Shown: in pieces, positions 47,054 to 55,084 of the stretch
Layout: each line of letters opens with the position of its first letter
How positions within the stretch are numbered: the stretch's first letter is position 1
Source of the DNA: Verrucomicrobiota bacterium
GTDB taxonomy: Bacteria; Verrucomicrobiota; Verrucomicrobiia; Chthoniobacterales; Xiphinematobacteraceae
Reading direction: 5' to 3'
Assembly: GCA_023269545.1 (NCBI GenBank)
Contig: JAHFTB010000001.1
Location: 62,001-126,000 of the forward strand
Length of the DNA: 64,000 nucleotides
The notes under the pieces: generated by a model
The model's input: only the letters and a program-made list of their open reading frames with translations
Database searches by the model: none
Told to the model about the DNA's origin: nothing
Program-made: the position numbers and the translations under genes

Positions 47054-47414
47054 GAAAGGCGTTGCTTTTTGTATTTCTTATCTGTCGCGCGAAGAGAGTA
47101 TGAACATACTATCACAGCAAATCATTTCATATTTGATCCCTCAAGCGACAGTCAATCTGTAAAAAGTAAAATGTGCCTGGGATTTTTGCTATTGCTATAT
47201 ATATCAAATATTAGCAAATAATGATCCGTTCCCTTTCTTCTTTCTTCCGGGTCATCTCGGTGATCTCATTATAAAGTGCTTTACAGGCAGATTCCTGTTT
47301 TCAGATTCCGATGAACCATGCTAAAATAAATCTGATCGTGTATTGCGGAAAATATAAAAACCTGAAATGCAAGAGATTGGCCTCTCTCTCTCTTAATTTC
47401 CTTACACTCTTTCG
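47054..47414. other. Divergent promoter region, katA and small hypothetical gene
   Basis: A 361-bp AT-rich gap between divergent starts. No repeat copy, RNA or further ORF is evident besides the possible katA promoter listed separately. Confidence 0.45.
47126..47155 (-). promoter_or_regulatory. Possible sigma-70 promoter for katA
   Basis: On the minus strand, TTGACT (47155-47150) and TATGAA (47131-47126) are separated by 18 bases, close to the sigma-70 consensus. A start here would leave a leader of about 65 bases before the katA ATG. Based on pattern only. Confidence 0.35.
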
Positions 47415-47792
47415 ATGGATCTTCACGATACTATCTTTCACAAACCGTCTTTTAATCGACATGCTTATTCTATAAATCGCCCACCGGGCATTTGGCAGGC
47501 AAAAATCGATAAGGCTGTATATACCAAAGGTTCCGGCACAAATCCCTCACAGGGCGGACGATGTAATGGAATCCATCTCTATGTGGAACATGAAAGAAGT
47601 AACCAGAAGATCTCCCTTTTTATTCCCCTCTTCCCCGGCTTCACCCCTTTAACCGTTGCAGATCGTTTTCATGAGGGAGACCTGATCGAAGTCGAGATTG
47701 CTACCTCCAAATCCGGATTACCAGCTGTCAAAACACTTCGCAAACTCGAACGCCGTGTGAAAAAATTCGTAGTTCGCAGTTCATGCCGTTAG
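47415..47792 (+). CDS. Small hypothetical protein
   Basis: A 125-residue basic protein I do not recognise. ATG at 47415. There is no signal peptide or membrane span. The sequence reads as beta-rich (GIHLYVEHERSNQKISLFIPL, GDLIEVEIATSKSGLPAV) with a basic C-terminal helix (LRKLERRVKKFVV), loosely like a small OB-fold or other nucleic acid-binding domain, though that is a guess. It is divergent from katA and followed by a family A repeat that could terminate it. Confidence 0.6.
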   Translation: MDLHDTIFHKPSFNRHAYSINRPPGIWQAKIDKAVYTKGSGTNPSQGGRCNGIHLYVEHERSNQKISLFIPLFPGFTPLTVADRFHEGDLIEVEIATSKSGLPAVKTLRKLERRVKKFVVRSSCR

Positions 47793-47808
47793 CGAAAAAA
47801 ATAATTGA

Positions 47809-47897
47809 TAACTGCCATGACGCCCTTTGAGGAGCTCTGGGAGCAAAAAAACCATTTTAGCCTACAAGGTTTCCCTTTTTTGCGTCACATCACTTGA
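47809..47897 (-). repeat. Family A MITE-like element, copy 7
   Basis: Reverse orientation, 89 bp, between the convergent small hypothetical gene and the L,D-transpeptidase gene. Reads taactgccatgacgc, then ggagctctgggagc and an A-run, then cctacaaggtttccc, then tgcgtcacatcacttga. Both ends present. Confidence 0.88.
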
Positions 47898-48015
47898 TAA
47901 ATTTTGGGAATTATTTGCAAAGCGTAAGAACGGAAAAGGGGGCTTCGCCATATGATACCCACATTCCCATAAATAGGACCATGGAAAACTATTCGCGGCA
48001 TTTTGCCCAGGAAGC

Positions 48016-48828
48016 CTATTCCCCCACCACCACGAGAGTTCCTATCCTCACTCGATCATAAATCATTTTCGCTATTTGTTCTGGCAGGCGAATACAACCG
48101 TGCGAAGCCGGATACCCAGGCAAATAGCCGGCATGCATACCAATGCCTTGCCATGTAAGACGCAAAAACCACCTCATAGGAGCTCCTCTATAAGTTGTCC
48201 CACTGGGAGCTGCGTCGATTTTCAAACTGACTCCCGAGCGCACCACCTCTCCCTCCGCATTGACAAAATCACCATAAACGCTAGATCGATGATCCGCATC
48301 CTTTTCTAGAATGGTAAACCGCCCTCGAGGCGTCATTCCCGCAACCTTGCCTGAAGAAAGAGGGGAATCAATCGCCACTTCTTCTCCCACTTTGAGATAA
48401 ATTCTCTGTCTTGAGAGAGAAAGGAAAAGGGAAACATTTTGAAAAGTCGCTTGATTCAGTACACGGGGAACCACCACGGGAGGTTCTTGAGTGTGAATCA
48501 GATCTGTCGCTTTTTTTTGTCTGAATTTCGTTACCCGCTTCACCGGCCGAGACGGCATCTCAGATGGTTTCTCGCCTTGAATTTCCAAGGGAACTGATTG
48601 TTTTTTCTTCGCGTTCGCTGGTTGTGGCACGCGCGAAATCAACCGGGTATCCTGTCCCTCAAAAGGTGTTCCGGGGTTACCGGGAGGAGACTCAGCTGCC
48701 TGGATGGGAGTAGCCCCTATAGCCACCGATAACATCATGAAAACGGCGGCCAAAAACCAAACTGGGATTTTTTCTTTAGGGTTGAGATGTCGGAATAGCT
48801 GATCTATTTTATACAAAACGCGGATCAT
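48016..48828 (-). CDS. L,D-transpeptidase (YkuD domain)
   Basis: A 270-residue envelope protein. Residues 23-44 (VWFLAAVFMMLSVAIGATPIQA) are a signal peptide or anchor; a Pro/Lys-rich linker follows. The YkuD catalytic domain occupies about residues 128-270, starting VSLFLSLSRQRIYLKVGEEV and ending in HAGYLPGYPASHGCIRLPEQ, with the nucleophile Cys in SHGCIR. Such enzymes make 3-3 peptidoglycan cross-links or attach lipoproteins to the wall, so the cell has peptidoglycan. ATG start at 48828. Confidence 0.88.
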   Translation of the reverse strand: MIRVLYKIDQLFRHLNPKEKIPVWFLAAVFMMLSVAIGATPIQAAESPPGNPGTPFEGQDTRLISRVPQPANAKKKQSVPLEIQGEKPSEMPSRPVKRVTKFRQKKATDLIHTQEPPVVVPRVLNQATFQNVSLFLSLSRQRIYLKVGEEVAIDSPLSSGKVAGMTPRGRFTILEKDADHRSSVYGDFVNAEGEVVRSGVSLKIDAAPSGTTYRGAPMRWFLRLTWQGIGMHAGYLPGYPASHGCIRLPEQIAKMIYDRVRIGTLVVVGE

Positions 48829-48858
48829 GTTACATTTGGGTCAGCATGCCAGAGGCCG

Positions 48859-48890
48859 GGCCGACATGTTTTTCAGGCCGACATGTTTTT
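48859..48890. repeat. Close direct repeat, 15 bp
   Basis: The sequence ggccgacatgttttt occurs at 48859-48873 and again at 48876-48890. It lies upstream of the L,D-transpeptidase gene, starting 31 bp from its start codon. Could be a paired regulator site or replication slippage. Confidence 0.6.
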
Positions 48891-48963
48891 AGTTGTATCC
48901 CGATAAACACACGAGTCAAAATTAGCAACGAGATTTCCGAGAACGAGAGTTTCTATCATCATC

Positions 48964-49024
48964 AGGACTTACGCAGATTCCAGAGAAAAGTCCGCTCGTT
49001 TTCCCCTGTTTTTGCGTAAGTCCT
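48964..49024. repeat. 61-bp inverted-repeat element upstream of gnd
   Basis: A 12-bp perfect inverted repeat, aggacttacgca at 48964-48975 and tgcgtaagtcct at 49013-49024, encloses 37 bp without coding capacity. The ends differ from family A beyond a shared ttacgca core. It looks like a minimal MITE or an insertion-sequence remnant. Confidence 0.65.
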
Positions 49025-49116
49025 CATCCTTGTATATTTCTGCCTCTCCTCTTCAGGTTCCGGCGAAAAATGAAAAAGATTGCCCCATCGCTCTTTTGCA
49101 CCTATCCAAACGATAT

Positions 49117-50160
49117 ATGCAACTTGGAATGGTCGGCCTCGGTAGAATGGGAGCTCAAATGGTACGTCGTCTTTTGAAAGCCGGACATCAATGCGTGGTC
49201 TATGATACCAATGCCTCCGCTGTCGCCGCAAGTGCTACGGAGGGAGCCACTCCGGCATCCTCATTAGAAGAACTTGTCTCACTTCTGCAAAAGCCTCGGA
49301 ACATTTGGATCATGATTCCAGCGGCTATCACTGATAAAGCAGTGAACCAACTTGCTTCCCATTTGGACAAAGATGATACGATTATTGACGGAGGTAATTC
49401 TTATTTCCGCGATGATCGACGACGTTCCGAAGCCCTGCATTCAAAAGGGATCCACTATCTTGATTGCGGTACCAGTGGAGGCGTTTGGGGTATGGACCGG
49501 GGATATTGCCTCATGATCGGCGGCGATAAGAATGCGGTGGATCGCTTGGATCCGATTTTTCAATCACTGGCACCCGGGCGAGGCTCTATTCCGCGAACTG
49601 ACGATCGAGACAAATTGGGAGGTACAGCCGAGCAGGGGTATCTTCATTGCGGCCCTTCCGGAGCGGGACATTTCGTCAAAATGGTACACAATGGCATCGA
49701 ATATGGATTGATGGCCGCGTATGGAGAGGGCTTTAATATTTTGGCAAATGCCAATATCGACAAGCGCCCCCACGAAGTGGATGCTGAAACCGCGCCTCGC
49801 ATGAATAAGGACCTCGATTATGATCTGAATCTGGCGGATATCGCAGAAGTTTGGCGTCGTGGCAGCGTGATTAGTTCTTGGCTTCTCGATTTATTGGCCA
49901 CTGCTCTCACCAAGAATCCTTCACTCTCCGATTATTCCGGTCATGTTGCCGATTCAGGAGAAGGACGCTGGACAATCATGGCAGCCATTGAAGAGGCTGT
50001 GCCCTGCGAGGTGCTCAGTGCTGCACTTTACTCTCGTTTTCGCTCTCGCGAAGAACACACCCTCGCCGAAAAAGTATGCTCCGCTATGCGCTTTCAATTC
50101 GGTGGACATATCGAACAAAACTCAACGAAACTCAATCAGGAGGGACCGCAGAAAGAATAG
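49117..50160 (+). CDS. gnd: 6-phosphogluconate dehydrogenase, short type
   Basis: A 347-residue NAD(P)-dependent decarboxylating dehydrogenase of the pentose phosphate pathway. ATG at 49117 starts directly at the Rossmann motif [22 protein letters not shown]. The substrate signature [13 protein letters not shown] and the catalytic Lys in [20 protein letters not shown] are present. At about 350 residues it belongs to the short GndA/YqeC-type group rather than the 470-residue E. coli form. An upstream open frame is not homologous. Confidence 0.92.
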   Translation: MQLGMVGLGRMGAQMVRRLLKAGHQCVVYDTNASAVAASATEGATPASSLEELVSLLQKPRNIWIMIPAAITDKAVNQLASHLDKDDTIIDGGNSYFRDDRRRSEALHSKGIHYLDCGTSGGVWGMDRGYCLMIGGDKNAVDRLDPIFQSLAPGRGSIPRTDDRDKLGGTAEQGYLHCGPSGAGHFVKMVHNGIEYGLMAAYGEGFNILANANIDKRPHEVDAETAPRMNKDLDYDLNLADIAEVWRRGSVISSWLLDLLATALTKNPSLSDYSGHVADSGEGRWTIMAAIEEAVPCEVLSAALYSRFRSREEHTLAEKVCSAMRFQFGGHIEQNSTKLNQEGPQKE

Positions 50161-50187
50161 CCCCCGTTCTCTGGTTTCAGCTTGATC

Positions 50188-50682
50188 ATGGCTCTTCTTT
50201 TTTTTTTCCGAACTGTAAGCGTCATTTGCATCCTCACCTTATTGCCGGCATGCGCGAGCCCCTCGCCCGCGCACTCTTCTCTTCGACCACAGTCATCACA
50301 GAAATTTCAGCGAACCTCCCTATGGCAGATCCTATGGACACCTGCCAAAGACCGTTCTCTCGCCCTGAAAGCAATCCTTTCCAGCGAGCGATTTCCCCCT
50401 TCAAATGTTCGATTGATTCTTGAAAAAGAAGGGGCTCTGCTTCTTCAAATGGACGTTTCCCCTGCCTCTGTCTCGTCCCGCGGTCCTCTTGGCAATTGGA
50501 ACGGCCCTTACACGAAGACCCCTGCTCACCTTCAAATTTGGGTTGCATTTGCACTTTATCAAAAAAACGTGACATTAGGGAAATTCCGTTTGCAAGGAAA
50601 CCCGGACATGGGACGTTTTTCTCTTACCAGTCCGGATGGAGCCCAATCTCTGCAAGCCACACGAATTTTTTCCAAACCGTGA
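50188..50682 (+). CDS. Putative lipoprotein of unknown function
   Basis: A 164-residue protein with a lipoprotein signal: a hydrophobic run (ALLFFFRTVSVICILTLLPAC) ends in the lipobox LPAC with Cys at about residue 22, then a Ser/Pro-rich linker. The rest looks beta-rich (NVRLILEKEGALLLQMDV, AHLQIWVAFALYQKNVTL). ATG at 50188; a TTG two codons upstream is an alternative. It overlaps the next gene by 4 bp, so it is coupled to the PlsC-like acyltransferase. Confidence 0.7.
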   Translation: MALLFFFRTVSVICILTLLPACASPSPAHSSLRPQSSQKFQRTSLWQILWTPAKDRSLALKAILSSERFPPSNVRLILEKEGALLLQMDVSPASVSSRGPLGNWNGPYTKTPAHLQIWVAFALYQKNVTLGKFRLQGNPDMGRFSLTSPDGAQSLQATRIFSKP

Positions 50683-51485
50683 AGATTTCCCATTCCAATT
50701 TTTCCCTTGGATGCAGTTCTTATCTCCGTCAATTAATTGGAGTCGGGCTTTTCTATTTCCTGGGTCTGAATTCAACCCTCAGCCAACTTTTCACAAGACC
50801 TTCCGAAGCATCCGGTCAAAAATTTGTCAATATGTTGCGCGAGCTGATTCGGGAACTCGAAAGGCTCGGAATTTTACACATAGAGTACGGGGACTTTGAA
50901 TCCCTTGCCCGCCATCGTGGAACGATCTTTGCAGCAAACCATCCCAGTGCTCTCGACGTAATCGCTCTTCTGAACAAAATTCCGCACCTAACCTGTTTGA
51001 TGCGCGCTTCGTTAATGCTCAATCCTGTCATGCGAGGAGCCGCCAGAATGATTGACTGCATTCCAAACGACATTGGCGCATCCTTTATCCGCCAGGCCGA
51101 ACACAAACTAAGATCCGGAGCAAACCTGATTATTTTTCCCGAAGGAACTCGCACGGCTGTAGGAGCCACTGTCAATCCATTTAAAAATGGCTTTGCTCTC
51201 ATTGCAGTCCGCAACCAGTTACCAATACACACTATTCTTATCGAAAGAAAGTGTCCTTATCTTTCTAAAGGCGTCTCCGTTTTTGCTCCGACAAAGTTAC
51301 CCATTCTCATTCGCCTCAAAGCCGGGAAGATTTTCTACCCAGCTCCTCACGAAAGGCCTCGCCAGCTTACCTTGCGAATTCAAAAATATTTCCAAAGTGC
51401 TTTGAGGACCTCAGGAGATGCCATCTACGTGGAAGAGGAGGAGGCCACCCAGGAAAAGGCCATAATTTGCCCTCAAGGACATTAA
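50679..51485 (+). CDS. PlsC-like 1-acyl-sn-glycerol-3-phosphate acyltransferase
   Basis: A 268-residue acyltransferase of the PlsC/LPLAT family. GTG start at 50679 overlapping the preceding stop by 4 bp; a longer upstream frame runs through the lipoprotein gene and is not family-like. The catalytic motif HPSALD occurs in IFAANHPSALDVIALL and the substrate motif in IIFPEGTRTAVG. A short hydrophobic segment near the N-terminus could be a membrane anchor. Role: adds acyl chains in phospholipid or specialised lipid synthesis; the exact substrate is unknown. Confidence 0.85.
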   Translation: MKISHSNFSLGCSSYLRQLIGVGLFYFLGLNSTLSQLFTRPSEASGQKFVNMLRELIRELERLGILHIEYGDFESLARHRGTIFAANHPSALDVIALLNKIPHLTCLMRASLMLNPVMRGAARMIDCIPNDIGASFIRQAEHKLRSGANLIIFPEGTRTAVGATVNPFKNGFALIAVRNQLPIHTILIERKCPYLSKGVSVFAPTKLPILIRLKAGKIFYPAPHERPRQLTLRIQKYFQSALRTSGDAIYVEEEEATQEKAIICPQGH

Positions 51486-51487
51486 TG

Positions 51488-51562
51488 GAAAAAATGCTTT
51501 CTTAAAGAAAGTGCAATAAAGAAATATTCTCCTTAAGAAAGCCCAGTTCCTGGGCAGCTTGT
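51488..51562 (-). repeat. Family B dispersed repeat, copy
   Basis: Reverse orientation between the PlsC-like gene and the GT2 gene. Contains tgctttcttaaagaaagtgc, a hairpin, then ctccttaagaaagcccagtt and cctgggcag, the complement of the 5' block of the copy at 19223. Confidence 0.65.
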
Positions 51563-51563
51563 C

Positions 51564-52334
51564 ATGCCCCTACCTGCTTCCCTTTCACATGTCGTTCTCA
51601 TTCCCTCCTACAACAGCGGCCCACGGCTAGCCGAAGTGGCCCGTGCTGCTGCCGCCCATTGGAAACCCGTCTGGATTCTTATAGACGGCAGCGACGATGG
51701 GAGTCTGGAGGCTCTAGAAGCTGCGGCTATCGAAGGAGTTCGCGTTTGCTCTCTATCCCCTAACAGAGGAAAAGGAGCGGCGGTACTCCATGGGATGAGA
51801 AATGCCTCTTGCGAAGGATTCACTCATGCTTTGGTAATGGATGCGGATGGTCAACACAGCCCGGATCATATTTCTGTCTTCATGAAAACTTCCGAATCTC
51901 ATCCGGAAGCAATGATCCTTGGCCAACCTTTATTTGGACAAGATGCTCCACGAGAACGTGTTTATGGACGTCGTGTGGGCAATTTTTTTGCGACTTTAGC
52001 CACATTAGGTGGAGGGATCGGCGATTCTCTCTTTGGCTTTCGAGTTTATCCCCTTGCTCCTTCATTAAAAATTCTCAATGCGATTCAGACTGCCCGGGGC
52101 TTTGATTTTGATACGGAACTCGTTGTGCGTCTATACTGGTATGGCATCCCTCCCCTAAACCTTGCCTGCCCTGTCTATTATCCCACCCAAAAAGAAGGAG
52201 GCATCAGTCATTTTCAGTACCTTCGACACAATCTCCTCTTAGTAAGCACCCATATCCGACTATCTTGCGGAATGCTAAAAAGGATCCCCTGGCTTTTATC
52301 ATTGAAAAAGAGATCCCCACAAACGCGCCTTTAA
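51564..52334 (+). CDS. Family 2 glycosyltransferase
   Basis: A 256-residue GT-A glycosyltransferase resembling dolichyl-phosphate mannose synthase-like enzymes. Features are VVLIPSYNSGPRLAEV, the nucleotide-binding ILIDGSDDGS, NRGKGAAVLHGM and the metal motif ALVMDADGQHSPDHI. No C-terminal membrane segment, so it is soluble or peripheral. ATG at 51564. The neighbours are lipid acyltransferases and a polysaccharide deacetylase, suggesting a role in a glycolipid or surface glycan. Confidence 0.88.
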   Translation: MPLPASLSHVVLIPSYNSGPRLAEVARAAAAHWKPVWILIDGSDDGSLEALEAAAIEGVRVCSLSPNRGKGAAVLHGMRNASCEGFTHALVMDADGQHSPDHISVFMKTSESHPEAMILGQPLFGQDAPRERVYGRRVGNFFATLATLGGGIGDSLFGFRVYPLAPSLKILNAIQTARGFDFDTELVVRLYWYGIPPLNLACPVYYPTQKEGGISHFQYLRHNLLLVSTHIRLSCGMLKRIPWLLSLKKRSPQTRL

Positions 52335-52352
52335 TCAGTTCCTCAGTACGTT

Positions 52353-52364
52353 CGCTATATAGCG
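52353..52364. repeat. Short palindrome of a dispersed TATAGCG type
   Basis: cgctatatagcg is a perfect 12-bp palindrome just after the GT2 gene. Related tatagcgaa/ttcgctata motifs lie between genes near 9158, 10420, 22390, 35220 and 36430. Confidence 0.5.
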
Positions 52365-52427
52365 GAATTCCGTTGCATCTTGTATAGCAAGACATCACAA
52401 GTCACCTCATTTGAATCAGCAATTTTC

Positions 52428-53303
52428 ATGAACCCAGAACCTCCGACTTTCACGCACTCCCAACTGCTCATGAACGCTCCGATTCATGAAGCATGTTCTT
52501 CTTTACCGCAGGTTCTCCAAACAAATCATTCCTCATCTTTTAGTCTCAGAAATTTGGTTCTCACTGCGGGAGGCCTTATTTTTCCTGCAATAGCTTTCGC
52601 CGGATTCCTAGCAGGCAAACGGCGAATAGCGTCTTTGGCAGCCATCACCTCTGCCTCCTTAATTATGGCGCCCACACTTTCGCGTAATAATTCCGTCTTC
52701 GGGCCTATCTTTACCCGCTTTCGAACATCCCGTCGCGAAGTGTGGCTGACCATCGATGATGGCCCTTTTTCCAATGAAACCACCTCCATGCTCGATGTTC
52801 TTGCTCAATATAAAGCACTGGCTACATTTTTTCTTGTGGGCGACCCAGTATCCCAACATCCCGAATGCGTACCTCAAATTCTTGCCGGAGGACATACCAT
52901 TGGAAACCATACACAGCATCATCCCATCAATCGCTTTTGGGCTCTCCCTTCCTCCGCTATTCAACAAGAAATCAGCGATTGCTCTCGGACACTCACCTTC
53001 GCTGGCGCCCCTCGTCCACGTTGGTTCCGCTCTCCAGTCGGAATGACAAATCCCTGTATCCATCCCGTTCTCGCACGTGAACGCTTAAAACTCATCGGCT
53101 GGCGCGCAGGAGGAATGGACGGTTTTATTTCTGCTGAATCCTATTGGAACCACCGTATTCTTCCACGTCTCGGCCCCGGAGCCATCCTCCTGATTCATCA
53201 GCTCAAACAAGGAGGCGGCGCTAAAACTCTCAGTATGCTACTAAAACATTTACATCAACTTGGCTACTCATGTGTCCTTCCCCATGAAGCCACCCTTTGC
53301 TAA
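52428..53303 (+). CDS. Polysaccharide deacetylase family protein
   Basis: A 291-residue protein with a NodB-type deacetylase domain (carbohydrate esterase 4). ATG at 52428 chosen over a TTG upstream. An N-terminal region holds two hydrophobic segments (LVLTAGGLIFPAIAFAGFLAG and a following one), so it is membrane-anchored. The domain has VWLTIDDGPFSNETT (catalytic Asp pair), TIGNHTQHHP (zinc His) and RWFRSPVGM. It may deacetylate a glycan or glycolipid made by neighbouring enzymes. Confidence 0.85.
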   Translation: MNPEPPTFTHSQLLMNAPIHEACSSLPQVLQTNHSSSFSLRNLVLTAGGLIFPAIAFAGFLAGKRRIASLAAITSASLIMAPTLSRNNSVFGPIFTRFRTSRREVWLTIDDGPFSNETTSMLDVLAQYKALATFFLVGDPVSQHPECVPQILAGGHTIGNHTQHHPINRFWALPSSAIQQEISDCSRTLTFAGAPRPRWFRSPVGMTNPCIHPVLARERLKLIGWRAGGMDGFISAESYWNHRILPRLGPGAILLIHQLKQGGGAKTLSMLLKHLHQLGYSCVLPHEATLC

Positions 53304-53304
53304 C

Positions 53305-54207
53305 ATGGCAACTCGCCTTCACTATGAAAAAAACTTCTATCGGTATTTCTATCGAGCCGGCACTTTTGAAATCCTAAGCCAATTACAAAGCTACTTGGGT
53401 ACTCGGGTGGGACATGTGGTAGCCCACCTCATCGCCCAACTCTATACGGCAACTCATACCGAAGTAGTAGAAGTCGTTCGAGACAATCTTTCTCTTCTCC
53501 AGAAGCAACCCATTCCCCGCAAATCCGCTGCTCGGGTTTTTAAGAATTTTGCCGAAGTGCTCAGCGATTGCTTTGCTGTATACCATCGATCCCCAAATGA
53601 AGCCGCTCAAATGTGTCTCGATCGCCAAGGAAACCACATCCTTCAAGAAGCATACCGTCGCGGAAAAGGCGCCATTCTTGCCACTGCTCATTTTGGTTTT
53701 TTTGAACTTGGATCGGCCCTACTCGCAGAACTCGGGATCCCTTTCACCATCCTCACACTCCCTGAATCCACAAACGCTATGACCGAGTGGAGAACCAAAT
53801 TTCGAACCCATTGGAATGCCGAATCTATCGTCATAGGTTCCGACCCCTTTTCTTCGCTGGAAGCAGTACGAGCTCTTCAACAAGGGCGCTTTGTGGCCAT
53901 GCTCGTGGATCGTCCTGCCGATCAACGTTCCCTGATTGTTGACCTGCCAGGTGGACGGACCCCTTTCTCACTGGCAGCCGCCGTCCTTGCAAACTTGGCC
54001 AAATGTCCCATCATTCCTGTTGCTATCTGGAAAACGAATCCACTATACCGAATGCACACCCATGAACCTATCTGGGTGAACAACCAGGGCTCCACGAGCA
54101 GACTACTTGCATTAGAAGAAGCCACTCATAAAGTCGCTCAATCTCTCCTTCAAAATATTATCCAAGCCCCGGAACAATGGTATCAATTTATTCCCATTCG
54201 CGCCTAA
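53305..54207 (+). CDS. LpxL/HtrB-like lipid A acyltransferase
   Basis: A 300-residue member of the lysophospholipid/lipid A acyltransferase family. ATG at 53305 placed right after the deacetylase stop; an earlier ATG at 53284 would overlap it. The catalytic His and Glu lie in ILATAHFGFFELGSALLAE (H-x4-E variant of the usual HxxxxE/D pattern), and a later DRPADQRSLIVDLPG with LAKCPIIPVAIWK matches the family. It probably transfers a secondary acyl chain to lipid A or a related surface lipid. Its 3' end overlaps the LolA-like gene by 31 bp. Confidence 0.82.
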   Translation: MATRLHYEKNFYRYFYRAGTFEILSQLQSYLGTRVGHVVAHLIAQLYTATHTEVVEVVRDNLSLLQKQPIPRKSAARVFKNFAEVLSDCFAVYHRSPNEAAQMCLDRQGNHILQEAYRRGKGAILATAHFGFFELGSALLAELGIPFTILTLPESTNAMTEWRTKFRTHWNAESIVIGSDPFSSLEAVRALQQGRFVAMLVDRPADQRSLIVDLPGGRTPFSLAAAVLANLAKCPIIPVAIWKTNPLYRMHTHEPIWVNNQGSTSRLLALEEATHKVAQSLLQNIIQAPEQWYQFIPIRA

Positions 54208-54875
54208 GTCTTCTTCTCTTTGCAATATCGCTACCCCTGATCGGGATCACACAAACCTCCCCCATTCACCACCAAGAGGAATCCACCACTGAAACAGCCC
54301 AATTTCTAGCTCGTTTCGCTGAGGCTCGTAAACAGGCTGGTGACACCCAAGTGCCTTTTCATGAAAAACGTTTCCTTCCCTTTATGGACAATGCCTTGGA
54401 AACCACTGGCACACTTGCCTTCCATCCACCCAACTGTTTTCGGCGCAAGGTAGATCGGGGAAGTCTTACCGTATGCGACGGAAAGACCTTATGGATATAT
54501 CATTCCACTCTTCAGCAAGTGGAAATCTACGACCTCAACCGCACTCCCTTTCTCTCCGACACACTCACAGCCATGACCGCAACCCTTGCTGCCGTTCAAC
54601 TCCCCGCCCTCTTCCAATGTACCGTGCGTCGCAACACCAATGGCACCGCAACACTTTTTCTGATCCCCCGCCGTGGAGCTCTCCGTAAAGTCATTTCCAA
54701 AATTACTCTGGTACTCCACCCCGACTTCACCCCATCGCAACTCGAAATCAACTCCCGAGAAGGAGACCGTACACTCACTACCTTTGGTGAAGAATCTCGA
54801 ATGCGATTCAATGCGAACACATTTGAATTTCGTCCTCCTCCCGGAACGAGTATCTCTCGACCCCTAGCAAAATAA
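54177..54875 (+). CDS. LolA-like outer-membrane lipoprotein carrier protein
   Basis: A 232-residue exported protein with a signal peptide (LSLLLFAISLPLIGITQ). The mature part resembles LolA, the periplasmic carrier of lipoproteins: FLARFAEARKQAG, then FHEKRFLPFMDNALETTGTLAF, then GKTLWIYHSTLQQVEIYDL and a beta-rich end. Divergent LolA-like proteins are common in lipid-export clusters (for example with acyltransferases and deacetylases), so it may serve the surface lipid rather than general lipoproteins (inference). ATG at 54177. Confidence 0.72.
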   Translation: MVSIYSHSRLSLLLFAISLPLIGITQTSPIHHQEESTTETAQFLARFAEARKQAGDTQVPFHEKRFLPFMDNALETTGTLAFHPPNCFRRKVDRGSLTVCDGKTLWIYHSTLQQVEIYDLNRTPFLSDTLTAMTATLAAVQLPALFQCTVRRNTNGTATLFLIPRRGALRKVISKITLVLHPDFTPSQLEINSREGDRTLTTFGEESRMRFNANTFEFRPPPGTSISRPLAK

Positions 54876-55084
54876 TTCGTAGATCCTTCAGTGAGGTTTC
54901 GAACTGAACTCCAAATTCTTCGGAAAGCTCACTCACTGGATACGCACAATCATTTTGCAAGTTTTTGGAAAATAATCATTTGATTATCAAGGTATTGCAT
55001 CATAAATTATGACTGCTTCTGATCATAATTTTCCCGTTCCCGAACTGTGTTTCTCGTTGAAACTCCCACCCCCATTCCTCTCCC

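Noticed and set aside
50496-50678. Long N-terminal extension of the PlsC-like protein
   Set aside because: It lies out of frame over the lipoprotein gene; the GTG at 50679 gives a coupled overlap and a family-like length.
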